55,005 nucleotides of DNA, taken from contig URMO01000005.1 in assembly GCA_900549085.1 (NCBI GenBank), positions 1 through 55,005 on the forward strand. The letters run 5' to 3'. This DNA comes from an uncultured Collinsella sp. (lineage in GTDB: Bacteria; Actinomycetota; Coriobacteriia; Coriobacteriales; Coriobacteriaceae). The number at the start of each line of letters is the position of its first letter. Position 1 is the stretch's first letter. The position numbers and the translations under genes are program-made. The notes under the pieces were generated by a model. It did no database searches. It worked only from the letters and a program-made list of their open reading frames with translations, and had not been told where the DNA came from. Positions 33,220-42,111 of the stretch are shown here, in pieces.

Positions 33220-35901
33220 ATGCAAAAGGAATACCTGTCCGCCGCGGCGGAGGTGCTCAGCGACCAAGGTGTCGATGAGAACCTCGGCCTGAGCAACGAC
33301 GAGGCGTCGTCGCGCCTTGCCAAGACAGGCCCTAACAAGCTCGAGGAAGCCGAGAAGACGCCGCTATGGAAGCGTTTCTTTGAGCAGATGGCCGACCCCA
33401 TGGTCATCATGCTGATCGTTGCCGCCGTTATCAGCGCACTTACGGGCATGGTCAAGGGCGAGCCCGATTTTGCCGACGTCGCCATTATCATGTTCGTCGT
33501 TATCGTCAACTCGGTGCTGGGCGTGGTCCAGGAAGCCAAGAGCGAGGAGGCCCTCGAGGCCCTGCAGGAGATGAGCGCGGCGCAGTCCAAGGTGCTGCGC
33601 GACGGCAAGCTCGTGCATCTGCCGAGCGCCGAGCTCGTGCCCGGCGACGTGATCATGCTCGAGGCGGGCGACTCCGTCCCGGCCGACTGCCGCGTCCTCG
33701 AGAGCGCCACGATGAAGATTGAAGAGGCCGCACTCACCGGCGAGTCCGTGCCGGTCGAGAAGCACGCCAACGTGATCGAGCTTGCCGCGGGCGCCGACGA
33801 CGTGCCGCTCGGCGACCGCAAGAACATGTGCTACATGGGCTCCACCGTGGTATACGGTCGCGGTCGCGCCGTCGTGGTCGGCACCGGTATGAACACCGAG
33901 ATGGGCAAGATTGCCGGCGCTCTTGCCGAGGCCAAGGAAGAGCTCACGCCGTTGCAGGTGAAGCTCGCCGAGCTCAGCCGCATCCTCACCATCATGGTTA
34001 TCGTCATCTGCGTCGTGATCTTTGGCGTCGATATCCTCCGCCACGGCGTGGGTAACGTTCTCACCGACCCGACTGCCCTGCTCGACACCTTTATGGTTGC
34101 CGTCTCGCTCGCCGTTGCCGCCATTCCCGAGGGCCTGGTCGCCGTCGTGACCATCGTCCTTTCGCTCGGCGTGACCAAGATGGCCAAGCGTCAGGCAATC
34201 ATCCGTAAGCTTTCTGCTGTCGAGACGCTCGGCTGCACACAGACCATCTGCTCGGACAAGACCGGCACGCTTACCCAGAACAAGATGACCGTCGTCAAGC
34301 ACGAGCTCGCTGCGCCCAAGGAAAAGTTCTTGGCCGGCATGGCGCTGTGCTCCGATGCCCAGTGGGACGAGGAGCTGGGCGAGGCCGTGGGCGAGCCGAC
34401 CGAGTGCGCACTCGTCAACGATGCCGGCAAGGCTGGTCTTACTGGCCTGACTGCCGAGCACCCGCGCGTGGGCGAGGCTCCGTTCGACTCGGGCCGCAAG
34501 ATGATGTCCGTGGTCGTCGAGACCCTGGACGGCGAGTACGAGCAGTACACCAAGGGCGCGCCCGACGTGGTGATCGGCCTGTGCACCCACATCTACGAGG
34601 GCGATAAGGTCGTCCCCCTGACCGAGGAGCGTCGCGCCGAGCTCGTGGCAGCCAACAAGGCCATGGCCGACGAGGCCCTGCGCGTGCTGGCGCTGGCGAG
34701 CCGTACCTACACCGAGGTTCCCGCCGACTGCAGCCCCGCTGCGCTCGAGCACGACCTGGTCTTCTGCGGCCTGTCCGGCATGATTGACCCTGTCCGTCCC
34801 GAGGTGGCCGACGCTATCCGCGAGGCGCACGACGCCGGTATCCGCACCGTCATGATCACGGGCGACCACATCGACACCGCCGTGGCCATCGCCAAGCAGC
34901 TGGGCATCGTCGCCGATCGCAGCCAGGCTATCACCGGTGCCGACCTCGACCGCATGAGCGACGAGGAGCTCGACGCGCGCATCGAGGACTACGGCGTGTA
35001 CGCCCGCGTCCAGCCCGAGCACAAGACACGCATCGTCGAGGCCTGGAAGTCGCGCGACCAAATCGTGGCCATGACGGGCGACGGCGTCAACGACGCCCCG
35101 TCCATCAAGCGCGCCGACATCGGCGTGGGTATGGGCATCACCGGCACCGACGTTACCAAGAACGTCGCCGACATGGTGCTCGCCGACGACAACTTCGCCA
35201 CCATCATCGGCGCCTGCGAAGAGGGCCGTCGCATCTATGACAACATCCGCAAGGTCATCCAGTTCCTGCTTTCGGCCAACCTTGCCGAGGTCTTCTCGGT
35301 GTTTATCGCCACGCTCATCGGCTTTACCATCTTCCAGCCGGTGCAGCTGCTGTGGGTGAACCTGGTCACCGACTGCTTCCCCGCGCTTGCACTGGGCATG
35401 GAGGACGCCGAGGGCGACATCATGAAGCGCAAGCCGCGCAACGCCAAGGACGGCGTCTTTGCCGGTCACATGGGCCTGGACTGCGTGGTCCAGGGCCTGA
35501 TCATCACCGTGCTGGTGCTGGCGAGCTTCTTTGTGGGCGTGTACTTTGACATGGGCTACATCCACATCGCCGATATGATCGCCGGTAATGCCGACGAGGA
35601 AGGCGTGATGATGGCGTTCATCACGCTCAACATGGTCGAGATTTTCCACTGCTTCAATATGCGCAGCCGTCGTGCGTCGCTGTTTAGCATGAAGAAGCAG
35701 AACAAGTGGCTTTGGGCTTCGGCTGCGCTGGCGCTGGTGCTGACGGTTATCGTGACCGTGCAGCCGACGCTTGCCGAGATGTTCTTTGGCCCTGTGACGC
35801 TTGAGCTTAAGGGCGTTATCGCCGCCCTGGGCCTTGCCTTCCTGATCATCCCGCTGATGGAGATCTACAAGGCGATTATGCGCGCAGTGGAGAAAGAGTA
35901 A
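33220..35901 (+). CDS. P-type Ca2+-transporting ATPase (type II)
   Basis: 893 residues. A cation pump that uses ATP to expel Ca2+ (or a similar divalent ion). ATG 33220 is 9 bases after AGGAGG. In order: the N-terminal cation-ATPase domain, helices M1-M2 (MVIMLIVAAVISAL), an actuator with TGES (ALTGESVPVE near residue 178), M4 with AAIPEGLVAVVT (the PEGL ion site of Ca2+ pumps), and the phosphorylation motif CSDKTGTLTQNKM near 345. The nucleotide domain has KGAPDVVIG, the hinge is MTGDGVNDAPSIKRADIGVGMG, and six C-terminal helices follow with WVNLVTDCFPALALG. PEGL plus M5-M6 residues favour Ca2+, but transport of Mn2+ cannot be excluded. Confidence 0.93.
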   Translation: MQKEYLSAAAEVLSDQGVDENLGLSNDEASSRLAKTGPNKLEEAEKTPLWKRFFEQMADPMVIMLIVAAVISALTGMVKGEPDFADVAIIMFVVIVNSVLGVVQEAKSEEALEALQEMSAAQSKVLRDGKLVHLPSAELVPGDVIMLEAGDSVPADCRVLESATMKIEEAALTGESVPVEKHANVIELAAGADDVPLGDRKNMCYMGSTVVYGRGRAVVVGTGMNTEMGKIAGALAEAKEELTPLQVKLAELSRILTIMVIVICVVIFGVDILRHGVGNVLTDPTALLDTFMVAVSLAVAAIPEGLVAVVTIVLSLGVTKMAKRQAIIRKLSAVETLGCTQTICSDKTGTLTQNKMTVVKHELAAPKEKFLAGMALCSDAQWDEELGEAVGEPTECALVNDAGKAGLTGLTAEHPRVGEAPFDSGRKMMSVVVETLDGEYEQYTKGAPDVVIGLCTHIYEGDKVVPLTEERRAELVAANKAMADEALRVLALASRTYTEVPADCSPAALEHDLVFCGLSGMIDPVRPEVADAIREAHDAGIRTVMITGDHIDTAVAIAKQLGIVADRSQAITGADLDRMSDEELDARIEDYGVYARVQPEHKTRIVEAWKSRDQIVAMTGDGVNDAPSIKRADIGVGMGITGTDVTKNVADMVLADDNFATIIGACEEGRRIYDNIRKVIQFLLSANLAEVFSVFIATLIGFTIFQPVQLLWVNLVTDCFPALALGMEDAEGDIMKRKPRNAKDGVFAGHMGLDCVVQGLIITVLVLASFFVGVYFDMGYIHIADMIAGNADEEGVMMAFITLNMVEIFHCFNMRSRRASLFSMKKQNKWLWASAALALVLTVIVTVQPTLAEMFFGPVTLELKGVIAALGLAFLIIPLMEIYKAIMRAVEKE

Positions 35902-35904
35902 CGT

Positions 35905-36003
35905 ACCTGTCCGGGCACGACCGCCTGCGGGGTTTCCACGGGCACGTCCTCGCCGCTTTGCGGCTGCGGGATGTGCCCTTAGGAAACCCCTCCCGGCGGG
36001 CGG
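35905..36003. repeat. Large imperfect palindrome after the Ca2+ ATPase gene
   Basis: Arms around a TTT loop: GGGGTTTCC, GGGCAC, TCC and GCCGC on the left (35929-35956) pair with GCGGC, GGGATGTGCCC and GGAAACCCC on the right (35960-35990), with further GC pairs outside. It begins 4 bases after the stop with CCTGTCCGG, like the element after pheS. Confidence 0.65.
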
Positions 36004-36067
36004 GCCCTGCGGTATCCTTGCTGACTTTTCTCCCGTGCGGATGATAAAGGGCTGAGGGAAAGTGTGT

Positions 36068-36101
36068 GAGCTGGTCGGGCTTTGCCCGGCCAGCTCTTTT
36101 T
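36068..36101 (+). terminator. Intrinsic terminator before rsgA
   Basis: A 13 bp stem with one mismatch or wobble, GAGCTGGTCGGGC (36068-36080) with GCCCGGCCAGCTC (36084-36096), then TTTTT. It ends transcripts from the ATPase gene. It also shows that the ATG at 36066 is not the rsgA start. Confidence 0.9.
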
Positions 36102-36149
36102 GATTTAAAATACCTGCTCAGTTGTGATTTTTGGTGCTGGGAGGCGTTT

Positions 36150-37334
36150 GTGGCTAAGGCTAAGGCTAAGGCGAAGAAAAAGACGACGGGGGCGCGGGCT
36201 AAGCGTGATCGTCGTCGGAAGCTTGCGACCGAGGCCCCCGCGCCTGCCGAGAAGTTGCTGGCGAGTGTACCGGGGCTCGATGCGTTGCAGGATGTTCCGG
36301 CGTTCGATGACCTGCCGGTCGATGCGGCTCAGCGGGCTGCATTTGACGACTTTTGCGTACAGGCCGAGGAGCCCGAGCAGATGCAGCTCGGTGCCGTGGT
36401 ACGCCTGGACCGCGGGTTTCCGCTGGTGGCAACTGCCGATGACACGTTTCGTGCCGAGCATGCCGTAGGGTTTGCCAAGTCGCGTGGCGAGGACGAGGTC
36501 TTGCTGCCCGCCGTGGGCGACCGCGTGGCGGTTCGCCGTGCTCCCGGGCACGACATGGGCGTCATCGAGTGCGTACTGCCGCGCCGTACGAGCTTTGAGC
36601 GCTGGCGTGGCCGTGCCCGCGGTGAGCACCAGGTGCTCTGCTCCAACGTTGACAGCGTGCTGATCGTGCAGGCGCTCGGCGCCGGCGAGGTGCTGCTCGA
36701 TCGCGTGGCGCGCTCACTGGTGTTGGCACTCGATTGCGATGCCGAGCCGGTGGTGGTGCTCACCAAGGCCGACCGCTGCGAGGCCGATGAGCTCGAGCGC
36801 GATTTGGACCGCGTGCGCCGTCTGGTGGGTCCGGACGTGCGCGTGATCGTGACGTCTTCTGCCGAGGGCCTCGGCCTGGACGAGGTGCGCGCCTGCGTGC
36901 CGGCTGGGAGCTGTGCCATGATCTTGGGCGAGTCGGGTGCCGGCAAGTCAACGCTGCTCAATGCGCTGTTGGGCCACGATGCGCTGGCCACTGGCGGCGT
37001 GCGCGAGCGTGATGACCAAGGTCGCCACACCACGGTTGCGCGCGTGATGGTGGCGCTGCCGGGCGACGCCGGCGTGATCGCCGATGCCCCGGGCCTGCGC
37101 AGCCTGCCGCTCGTGGGACATGAGCGGGGTCTGGCGCGCGCCTTCCCCGAGATCGTCGAGGCGTCGCGCGCGTGCCGGTTTGGCGATTGCACGCACACTC
37201 ACGAGCCGGGTTGCGCCGTTCGCGAGGCCGAAGATGCCGGACAGATCGACAGCCTGCGTCTGGAGACGTTCCAAAACTTGGCGTCATCCATGCGCGTGAG
37301 TGCCCAAATGCTCGACCCCGATGTCCATCTGTAA
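36150..37334 (+). CDS. rsgA: Ribosome small subunit maturation GTPase RsgA
   Basis: RsgA checks the decoding centre during late 30S assembly. I chose GTG 36150 (VAKAKAKAKK), 5 bases after GGAGG; the longer frame from 36066 crosses a terminator. 394 residues. A Lys/Arg-rich N-terminal tail of about 30 residues is followed by an OB fold (QLGAVVRLDRGFPLVA). The GTPase is circularly permuted, as in this family: G4 TKAD comes before G1 GESGAGKSTLLN (near residue 258), then G2 and G3 DAPGLRSL. The C-terminal zinc site is CRFGDCTHTHEPGC. The basic tail is longer than usual and probably aids rRNA binding. Confidence 0.93.
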   Translation: MAKAKAKAKKKTTGARAKRDRRRKLATEAPAPAEKLLASVPGLDALQDVPAFDDLPVDAAQRAAFDDFCVQAEEPEQMQLGAVVRLDRGFPLVATADDTFRAEHAVGFAKSRGEDEVLLPAVGDRVAVRRAPGHDMGVIECVLPRRTSFERWRGRARGEHQVLCSNVDSVLIVQALGAGEVLLDRVARSLVLALDCDAEPVVVLTKADRCEADELERDLDRVRRLVGPDVRVIVTSSAEGLGLDEVRACVPAGSCAMILGESGAGKSTLLNALLGHDALATGGVRERDDQGRHTTVARVMVALPGDAGVIADAPGLRSLPLVGHERGLARAFPEIVEASRACRFGDCTHTHEPGCAVREAEDAGQIDSLRLETFQNLASSMRVSAQMLDPDVHL

Positions 37335-37351
37335 TTGAATTTTCCTATGAC

Positions 37352-37387
37352 AGCCGTCTCCTAATTGCTTGGGAGGCGGCTTTTTTT
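37352..37387 (+). terminator. Intrinsic terminator of rsgA
   Basis: AGCCGTCTCC (37352-37361) pairs with GGGAGGCGGC (37371-37380) plus the following T, allowing one wobble, and is followed by seven T. It lies 18 bases after the rsgA stop. Confidence 0.9.
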
Positions 37388-37426
37388 GCTGCCAAAGCGC
37401 CTCGAAATATGCGTTTTGCCGACGTT

Positions 37427-37477
37427 CTGACCAAAACCTTGCCACGAGCTTGACGGGCTGGTCAGCTTTTGGTCAGC
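37427..37477. promoter_or_regulatory. GGTCAG repeat cluster upstream of the Tad operon
   Basis: CTGACCAAAA (37427-37436) and TTTTGGTCAG (37467-37476) form a perfect 10 bp inverted repeat. A third copy, TGGTCAG, lies at 37459-37465, 11 bp (one turn) from the second in direct orientation. Two -35-like hexamers (TTGACG 37450, TTGACA 37485) lie within or beside it, but no convincing -10 follows. It may be an operator for the pilus genes 110 bases downstream. Confidence 0.45.
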
Positions 37478-37587
37478 AATTGGTTTGACACGTAAAACCA
37501 AGATTGCGATTGCGCCGCTTTGCGCCCTGGTCGCCCAGACAATGGTGGTACGGGCATTTGCCCGGTGCTACCTTGAGAGGAGCGGCC

Positions 37588-38247
37588 GTGAACAAGAGCA
37601 AGCGCATCGCCATCAGTCTGGTCGCGGGCGTGCTTGCCGCGGCGCTCTGCATGGTCTACGGCTCGTCGATCCGCTCGCAAGCCGAGCAGGCCCAGGCCGA
37701 GACTTTGGCAAAATACGGCGGCGACCGCGTTGAGGTGTGCGTCGCGGCGCGCGATATCGATGTGGGCGAGACCCTCGACGAGACTAATGTCATAACTCAG
37801 GAATGGCTGGCGAGTCTGTTGCCGCGTGATGCGGCGACCGAGCTGCGTCAGGTGCGCGGCGACGTGACGACCTCGCGCATTCCAAAAAATGCCGTGATTT
37901 GCAATGTCTACACCAAGGCCGAGAGCCACAAGCTCGAGGTGCCTAAAGGCAAGGTTGCCGTTTCGGTGGCGGTCGATGCCGAGCACTCGGTCGGCGGCGC
38001 CACGGGCGTGGGCAGCTATGTGGACGTGTACGTGCAAAAAGATGGCGTGACCGATCGTTTGTGCGGAGCGTACGTGATCGATACCAGTGAAGATGCCGGC
38101 ACCACGCGTGAAGGCAAGATCGAGTGGGTGACGCTGGCGGCAGACCCCGAAGATGTCAAGGAATTGCTGGGAGCCTCGGGAAAGGGAATGGTCAGCTTGA
38201 CGATTCCCGCCACGGCGCGCGGCAAAAAGAGCGGAGGCGACGAGTGA
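37588..38247 (+). CDS. cpaB: Tad pilus assembly protein CpaB/RcpC-like (SAF domain)
   Basis: 219 residues from GTG 37588 with GAGAGGAG upstream. One N-terminal membrane anchor (IAISLVAGVLAAALCMVYG) precedes a SAF domain: VEVCVAARDIDVGETLDETNVI near residues 48-70, then a second beta region (VPKGKVAVSVAVDAEHSVGG), as in CpaB. In diderm species this protein works with the secretin in the periplasm. In this monoderm it would be on the outer face of the membrane, possibly binding peptidoglycan. It is the first gene of the Tad operon and overlaps the next start (TGATG). Confidence 0.85.
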   Translation: MNKSKRIAISLVAGVLAAALCMVYGSSIRSQAEQAQAETLAKYGGDRVEVCVAARDIDVGETLDETNVITQEWLASLLPRDAATELRQVRGDVTTSRIPKNAVICNVYTKAESHKLEVPKGKVAVSVAVDAEHSVGGATGVGSYVDVYVQKDGVTDRLCGAYVIDTSEDAGTTREGKIEWVTLAADPEDVKELLGASGKGMVSLTIPATARGKKSGGDE

Positions 38248-39890
38248 TGAAGGCGATCTGGCTTGCGTGCTGCGCGTGCGGCGATTACGGGCTGCTACAG
38301 CAGGAAGTCGAGGGTCGCGATGTGGGCGCACAGGTGCTTCGCGTGGGGGATCTGGACGGGCTGGTATCCATGGCGCGGGCGTTTCCCTCGCGCCGCGGGG
38401 CGGCGATTATCGCGGCAGCCCTGTTCGATGCCGAAGACGTGCGAAAGACCGTTGCGCGCCTGACGGCCGAGGGCCGCGTGAGCCGCGTGGTCGTACTGAT
38501 AGAGACGCTCGATCCTTCGGATATCGAGGGGCTGTTTCGCGCAGGGGCGACCGAGGTTATCGCTGCGCGTAGCATATGCGGCAACGGGCGCGCGGGTGAG
38601 GGAACGGTTGATTCCGATCGGCGCAGGACGATTGAGCCCGATGCTTTTGTTGATAGGGAACCCGGGGCGCCTCGCGCTACAAGAGGCCCGCGTGTTGATG
38701 ATTATGGAAAAGCGGAAGCCGAGCATGGTCGGTGTCCCCGGGATCCCCTTGCATACGATGAAGTCGGAGAGCCGGTGCCGTATGGCGAGGATCTTTTGGA
38801 TGCTGATATGGGATACGTGCATGGCGTGAGCCTGGTCGATGAGCTCGACGAGGTGGAGGGGCTTGCCGAGAGCGACAGCGTGCGTGTCGATGCGACCGTG
38901 AAGTCTCCAGACTCGGTCCCGCAGACCGAGCAACCTGCCATGCCGGCTTGGGCGCAGCATATGAGCGCTGCCGGGGAGACGGGGACGTTGCCGTCCGTGC
39001 CCGCGTCGCCTGCCCCCGCGCCGCCGGCGGATGCCGCCGCTCCGTCGCATCGAGCTCCGGTTGTCTGCGCCGTCTCGGGTTCGGGCGGTTGCGGCAAGTC
39101 GACGATCGTCGCCGCCATGTCGCACGCGGCGTCGCTGCTGGGCCTGCGTGCTGCCGTGCTCGACTTGGACCTGATGTTTGGAAACCTCTACGACCTGTTG
39201 GGCGCCGATGCCCCGCATGACATGGCGACGCTTATCGAGCCATCGGCTGCGGGCGCACTCGCCGAATCGGACATCGTGGCCGCCTCGATGCGCGTGGCCC
39301 CGGGCGTCACGCTTTGGGGCCCGGTCGCCGCGCCCGAACAGGCCGAGCTCATGGCGCGTCCGGTGGAGCTGCTGCTTGACGTCTTGCGCCGCGAATCCGA
39401 CGTGGTGCTTGTCGACACCTCGGTCTTTTGGGGTGACGCCGTGGCGGCCGCGGTGGCGGCAAGCGACCGCTGCCTGGTCGTGGGCGATCAATCGGTGTCA
39501 TCTGCGACGTCCGCGGCACGCGTTATCGAACTGGCGAGCCGTGTGGGCGTGCCGCGTACGCGCATGAGCGCCGTATTCAACCGGTTTGGCGCGCGCGGCG
39601 CCGACGAGGATGTCGCCATGCGCTTTGAGATTACCTGCGCGTTGAGCTCCAAGATTCGCATCGCCGACGGCGGGCAGGACTTGACGGCGCTCATGGCATT
39701 CGGCCGTGCTGACGAGGCGGTGGGCCAGACCAGCGCTTTTGCCACCAGCGTGCGCGAAGCCACGCGCGAGATGCTCGTGGAGCTGGGCTGCGCCGTCGGT
39801 CCCTGGAGTGATATGGTCACCGACCGCGCGACGCGCACCGAGCGCCCACGTATCCGTCTTCCCTGGTCGCGCGAGGGTGATTCGCGATGA
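38247..39890 (+). CDS. tadZ: TadZ/CpaE-like ATPase
   Basis: 547 residues from ATG 38247. TadZ marks the polar site of pilus assembly and binds the TadA motor. The first ~115 residues form a degenerate receiver-like domain (LIETLDPSDIEGLFRAGATEVIAA). A long, poorly conserved linker to about 270 contains Pro/Ala runs. The MinD/ParA-type domain starts at PVVCAVSGSGGCGKSTIVA (deviant Walker A) and has AAVLDLDLMFGNLYDLLG, VVLVDTS and CLVVGDQSVSSATSA. The linker is longer than in typical TadZ. It overlaps tadA (ATGA). Confidence 0.85.
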   Translation: MKAIWLACCACGDYGLLQQEVEGRDVGAQVLRVGDLDGLVSMARAFPSRRGAAIIAAALFDAEDVRKTVARLTAEGRVSRVVVLIETLDPSDIEGLFRAGATEVIAARSICGNGRAGEGTVDSDRRRTIEPDAFVDREPGAPRATRGPRVDDYGKAEAEHGRCPRDPLAYDEVGEPVPYGEDLLDADMGYVHGVSLVDELDEVEGLAESDSVRVDATVKSPDSVPQTEQPAMPAWAQHMSAAGETGTLPSVPASPAPAPPADAAAPSHRAPVVCAVSGSGGCGKSTIVAAMSHAASLLGLRAAVLDLDLMFGNLYDLLGADAPHDMATLIEPSAAGALAESDIVAASMRVAPGVTLWGPVAAPEQAELMARPVELLLDVLRRESDVVLVDTSVFWGDAVAAAVAASDRCLVVGDQSVSSATSAARVIELASRVGVPRTRMSAVFNRFGARGADEDVAMRFEITCALSSKIRIADGGQDLTALMAFGRADEAVGQTSAFATSVREATREMLVELGCAVGPWSDMVTDRATRTERPRIRLPWSREGDSR

Positions 39891-41212
39891 GCTTGCAAAC
39901 AAGGATTAAGGAAGCCGGTGCGGCCGCGGCGGCGCCTGTTGATGCGGGGCGCCACCGTGCCGTCAAGCGCCGCACCAAGCGCGCCGTGATGGACCGCATG
40001 GGCTATGACGAGGTGGCGCGTATCAGCGCATACATCGATTCGGCGCGCGCCCGCTCGGAATTGCGTCCTGCGGTGGAGGCGGCGCTCAACGTGGAGGAGC
40101 CGGGCGACCTGGCGACGCCCGAGCGCGAGACCATCATCGACGAGATCTTGGACGACGTGGTGGGCCTGGGCCCGCTGCAGCCGCTCATCGAGGACGACAC
40201 CGTCACCGAGATCATGGTCAACGGTTGCCGCTCGGCTTTCTTTGAACGCGGCGGCGTCTTATATCCCATCGAGCATGCATTTGAGGATGACGAGCAGATC
40301 CGCGTGCTCATCGACCGCATCATCTCGCCGCTGGGCAGGCGCATCGACGAGCGCAGCCCCATTGTCAACGCCCGCCTCAAGACGGGCTATCGCGTCAACG
40401 CGGTGATCCCGCCCGTGGCGATTGATGGACCAATCCTCACCATCCGCAAGTTTTCAGACCGCATCTGTTCGTTGGACGAGCTTGTGGGCCTGGGGTCGCT
40501 ACCGCTTTGGTATGCGCAGCTGCTTTCGTGCGCGGTATCGCTGCGCCAGGATTTGGCGGTTGCAGGTGGCACGGGGTCGGGCAAGACCACACTGCTCAAC
40601 GCGCTATCGTGCGAGATATCCACCGGCGAGCGCATCGTGACGATCGAGGACTCCGCCGAGCTCAAGTTTGCACATCACCCGCATGTGGTTCGCCTGGAGG
40701 CGCGCGAGGCTTCAATTGAGGGCGAGGGCGCGGTGACAATCCGCGATCTGGTGACCAACGCCCTGCGCATGCGTCCCGACCGTATTGTGGTGGGTGAGGT
40801 GCGCGGTGCGGAATGTTGCGACATGCTGCAGGCCATGAACACCGGGCACGACGGATCGCTCACCACGCTTCATGCGGGCACCGAGCAGGAGACCGTGGTG
40901 CGTTTGACGCTGCTTGCGCGCTATGGCATCGATCTGCCGAGCGAGCTTATCGAGGAGCAGATTGCCATGGCGCTCGACGGCATCGTGATGTCCGAGCGTC
41001 ATGCGGACGGCAGGCGTTTCGTGTCCTCCTATTCGGGGGTGCGACGCGGCACGTCAGGCGGCGTGGAGCTTGAGCGCTACGTGACGTTCGATGCCGCCAC
41101 GCGCACCTGGACGCTCGATCGCGAGCCTCCGTTTATCGCGGAGGGCCTGCGCTCGGGAACGCTCACACAAGAGGAGGTGGACGAATGGAGATCGTTGTGC
41201 CCCTCGTCGTAG
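39887..41212 (+). CDS. tadA: Tad pilus motor ATPase TadA/CpaF
   Basis: 441 residues. The secretion ATPase that powers both extension and retraction of Tad pili. The N-terminal all-alpha and beta domain contains LGPLQPLIEDDTVTEIMVNG. The ATPase core has Walker A VAGGTGSGKTTLLNAL near residue 227, the Asp box (RIVTIEDSAELKF), Walker B (RPDRIVVGEVRGAECCDML) and the His box (GHDGSLTTLHAG). No membrane segment. Start overlaps tadZ by 4 bases and its end overlaps tadB by 28, so the genes are translated together. Confidence 0.95.
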   Translation: MSLQTRIKEAGAAAAAPVDAGRHRAVKRRTKRAVMDRMGYDEVARISAYIDSARARSELRPAVEAALNVEEPGDLATPERETIIDEILDDVVGLGPLQPLIEDDTVTEIMVNGCRSAFFERGGVLYPIEHAFEDDEQIRVLIDRIISPLGRRIDERSPIVNARLKTGYRVNAVIPPVAIDGPILTIRKFSDRICSLDELVGLGSLPLWYAQLLSCAVSLRQDLAVAGGTGSGKTTLLNALSCEISTGERIVTIEDSAELKFAHHPHVVRLEAREASIEGEGAVTIRDLVTNALRMRPDRIVVGEVRGAECCDMLQAMNTGHDGSLTTLHAGTEQETVVRLTLLARYGIDLPSELIEEQIAMALDGIVMSERHADGRRFVSSYSGVRRGTSGGVELERYVTFDAATRTWTLDREPPFIAEGLRSGTLTQEEVDEWRSLCPSS

Positions 41213-42111
41213 GGGGCTTGACAGGGCTTTCTGCCGCGGTGGCGTGCGGGGCGGAGCCTCGTGTGTCGCGCGTGCCGCCGGCGGAACTGGTCAGTCATGC
41301 GCTTGAGTCGGTTGCCGAGAGGCTGCCGCGCGAGTTGGTAGAAAACGACCTGCTAAAAAAGATTGCCCGCTCCTGGGCGGCGCTGGTTCCAGCACATCGT
41401 CTTGGCCTTGTTATCGAGGATGACGAGGCGCGCCTGGCATGCTTGCTGCTATCGAGTGGTGTCTGCGGCATTGCCCTGACTGTCGTATCGCTGTCGCCCA
41501 TCGGCTTTGTCCTGGGGCTGCTCGCACCGTTTGGCGTAGGCGCCGCTCGCGACACCTTCGACCGTCGCCGCGAGCAACACGATGTGGAAGAAGCCATGCC
41601 CGAGGCCTTTACGGCGCTCTCTATGTCGCTCGCCTCGGGTCATTCGCTGGCCCAGGGCATGAGGTTTGTGGGAACTCACGCGCAAGAGCCGGTGCATACC
41701 GAGTTTTTGCGCGTGGCGACGGCGATCGACTGCGGCGTCTCGGCGACTGATGCGTTGGATGACCTACTCGACCGTATCGATGCCCCCGGCCTTTCGCTTG
41801 TCACCTTGGCGCTCAAGGTGTCGCAGCGAACCGGTGCCCCGCTTGCCGACCTGTTGTCCGAGGCGTCGAGCATGGTGGGGGAGCGCATTGAGCTCAAGCG
41901 CCGCTTGGACGTCAAGACATCGCAGGCTCGTATGTCGGCACACATGGTCTCGGCGATGCCGGCGGGTATGTGCGCGGTGCTGGCGCTGCTTTCGGCCGAC
42001 TTTCGCCGCGGCCTTGCAACGCCGGCGGGTGCCGGTGCCGTGGTACTGGGACTTGCCCTCAACGCCGTCGCCCTGGTGGTCATCCGACGCATTATGCGGG
42101 TGGAGCTATGA
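41185..42111 (+). CDS. tadB: Tad pilus platform protein TadB
   Basis: 308 residues. An integral inner-membrane platform protein of the GspF/TadB group that transmits TadA motion to the pilins. It has an N-terminal hydrophobic patch, paired helices at LACLLLSSGVCGIALTVVSLSPIGFVLGLLAPFGVG, the cytoplasmic T2SSF domain (EAMPEAFTALSMSLASGHSLAQGM) and C-terminal helices ending VVIRRIMRVEL. Its stop overlaps the tadC start (ATGA). Confidence 0.9.
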   Translation: MEIVVPLVVGGLTGLSAAVACGAEPRVSRVPPAELVSHALESVAERLPRELVENDLLKKIARSWAALVPAHRLGLVIEDDEARLACLLLSSGVCGIALTVVSLSPIGFVLGLLAPFGVGAARDTFDRRREQHDVEEAMPEAFTALSMSLASGHSLAQGMRFVGTHAQEPVHTEFLRVATAIDCGVSATDALDDLLDRIDAPGLSLVTLALKVSQRTGAPLADLLSEASSMVGERIELKRRLDVKTSQARMSAHMVSAMPAGMCAVLALLSADFRRGLATPAGAGAVVLGLALNAVALVVIRRIMRVEL

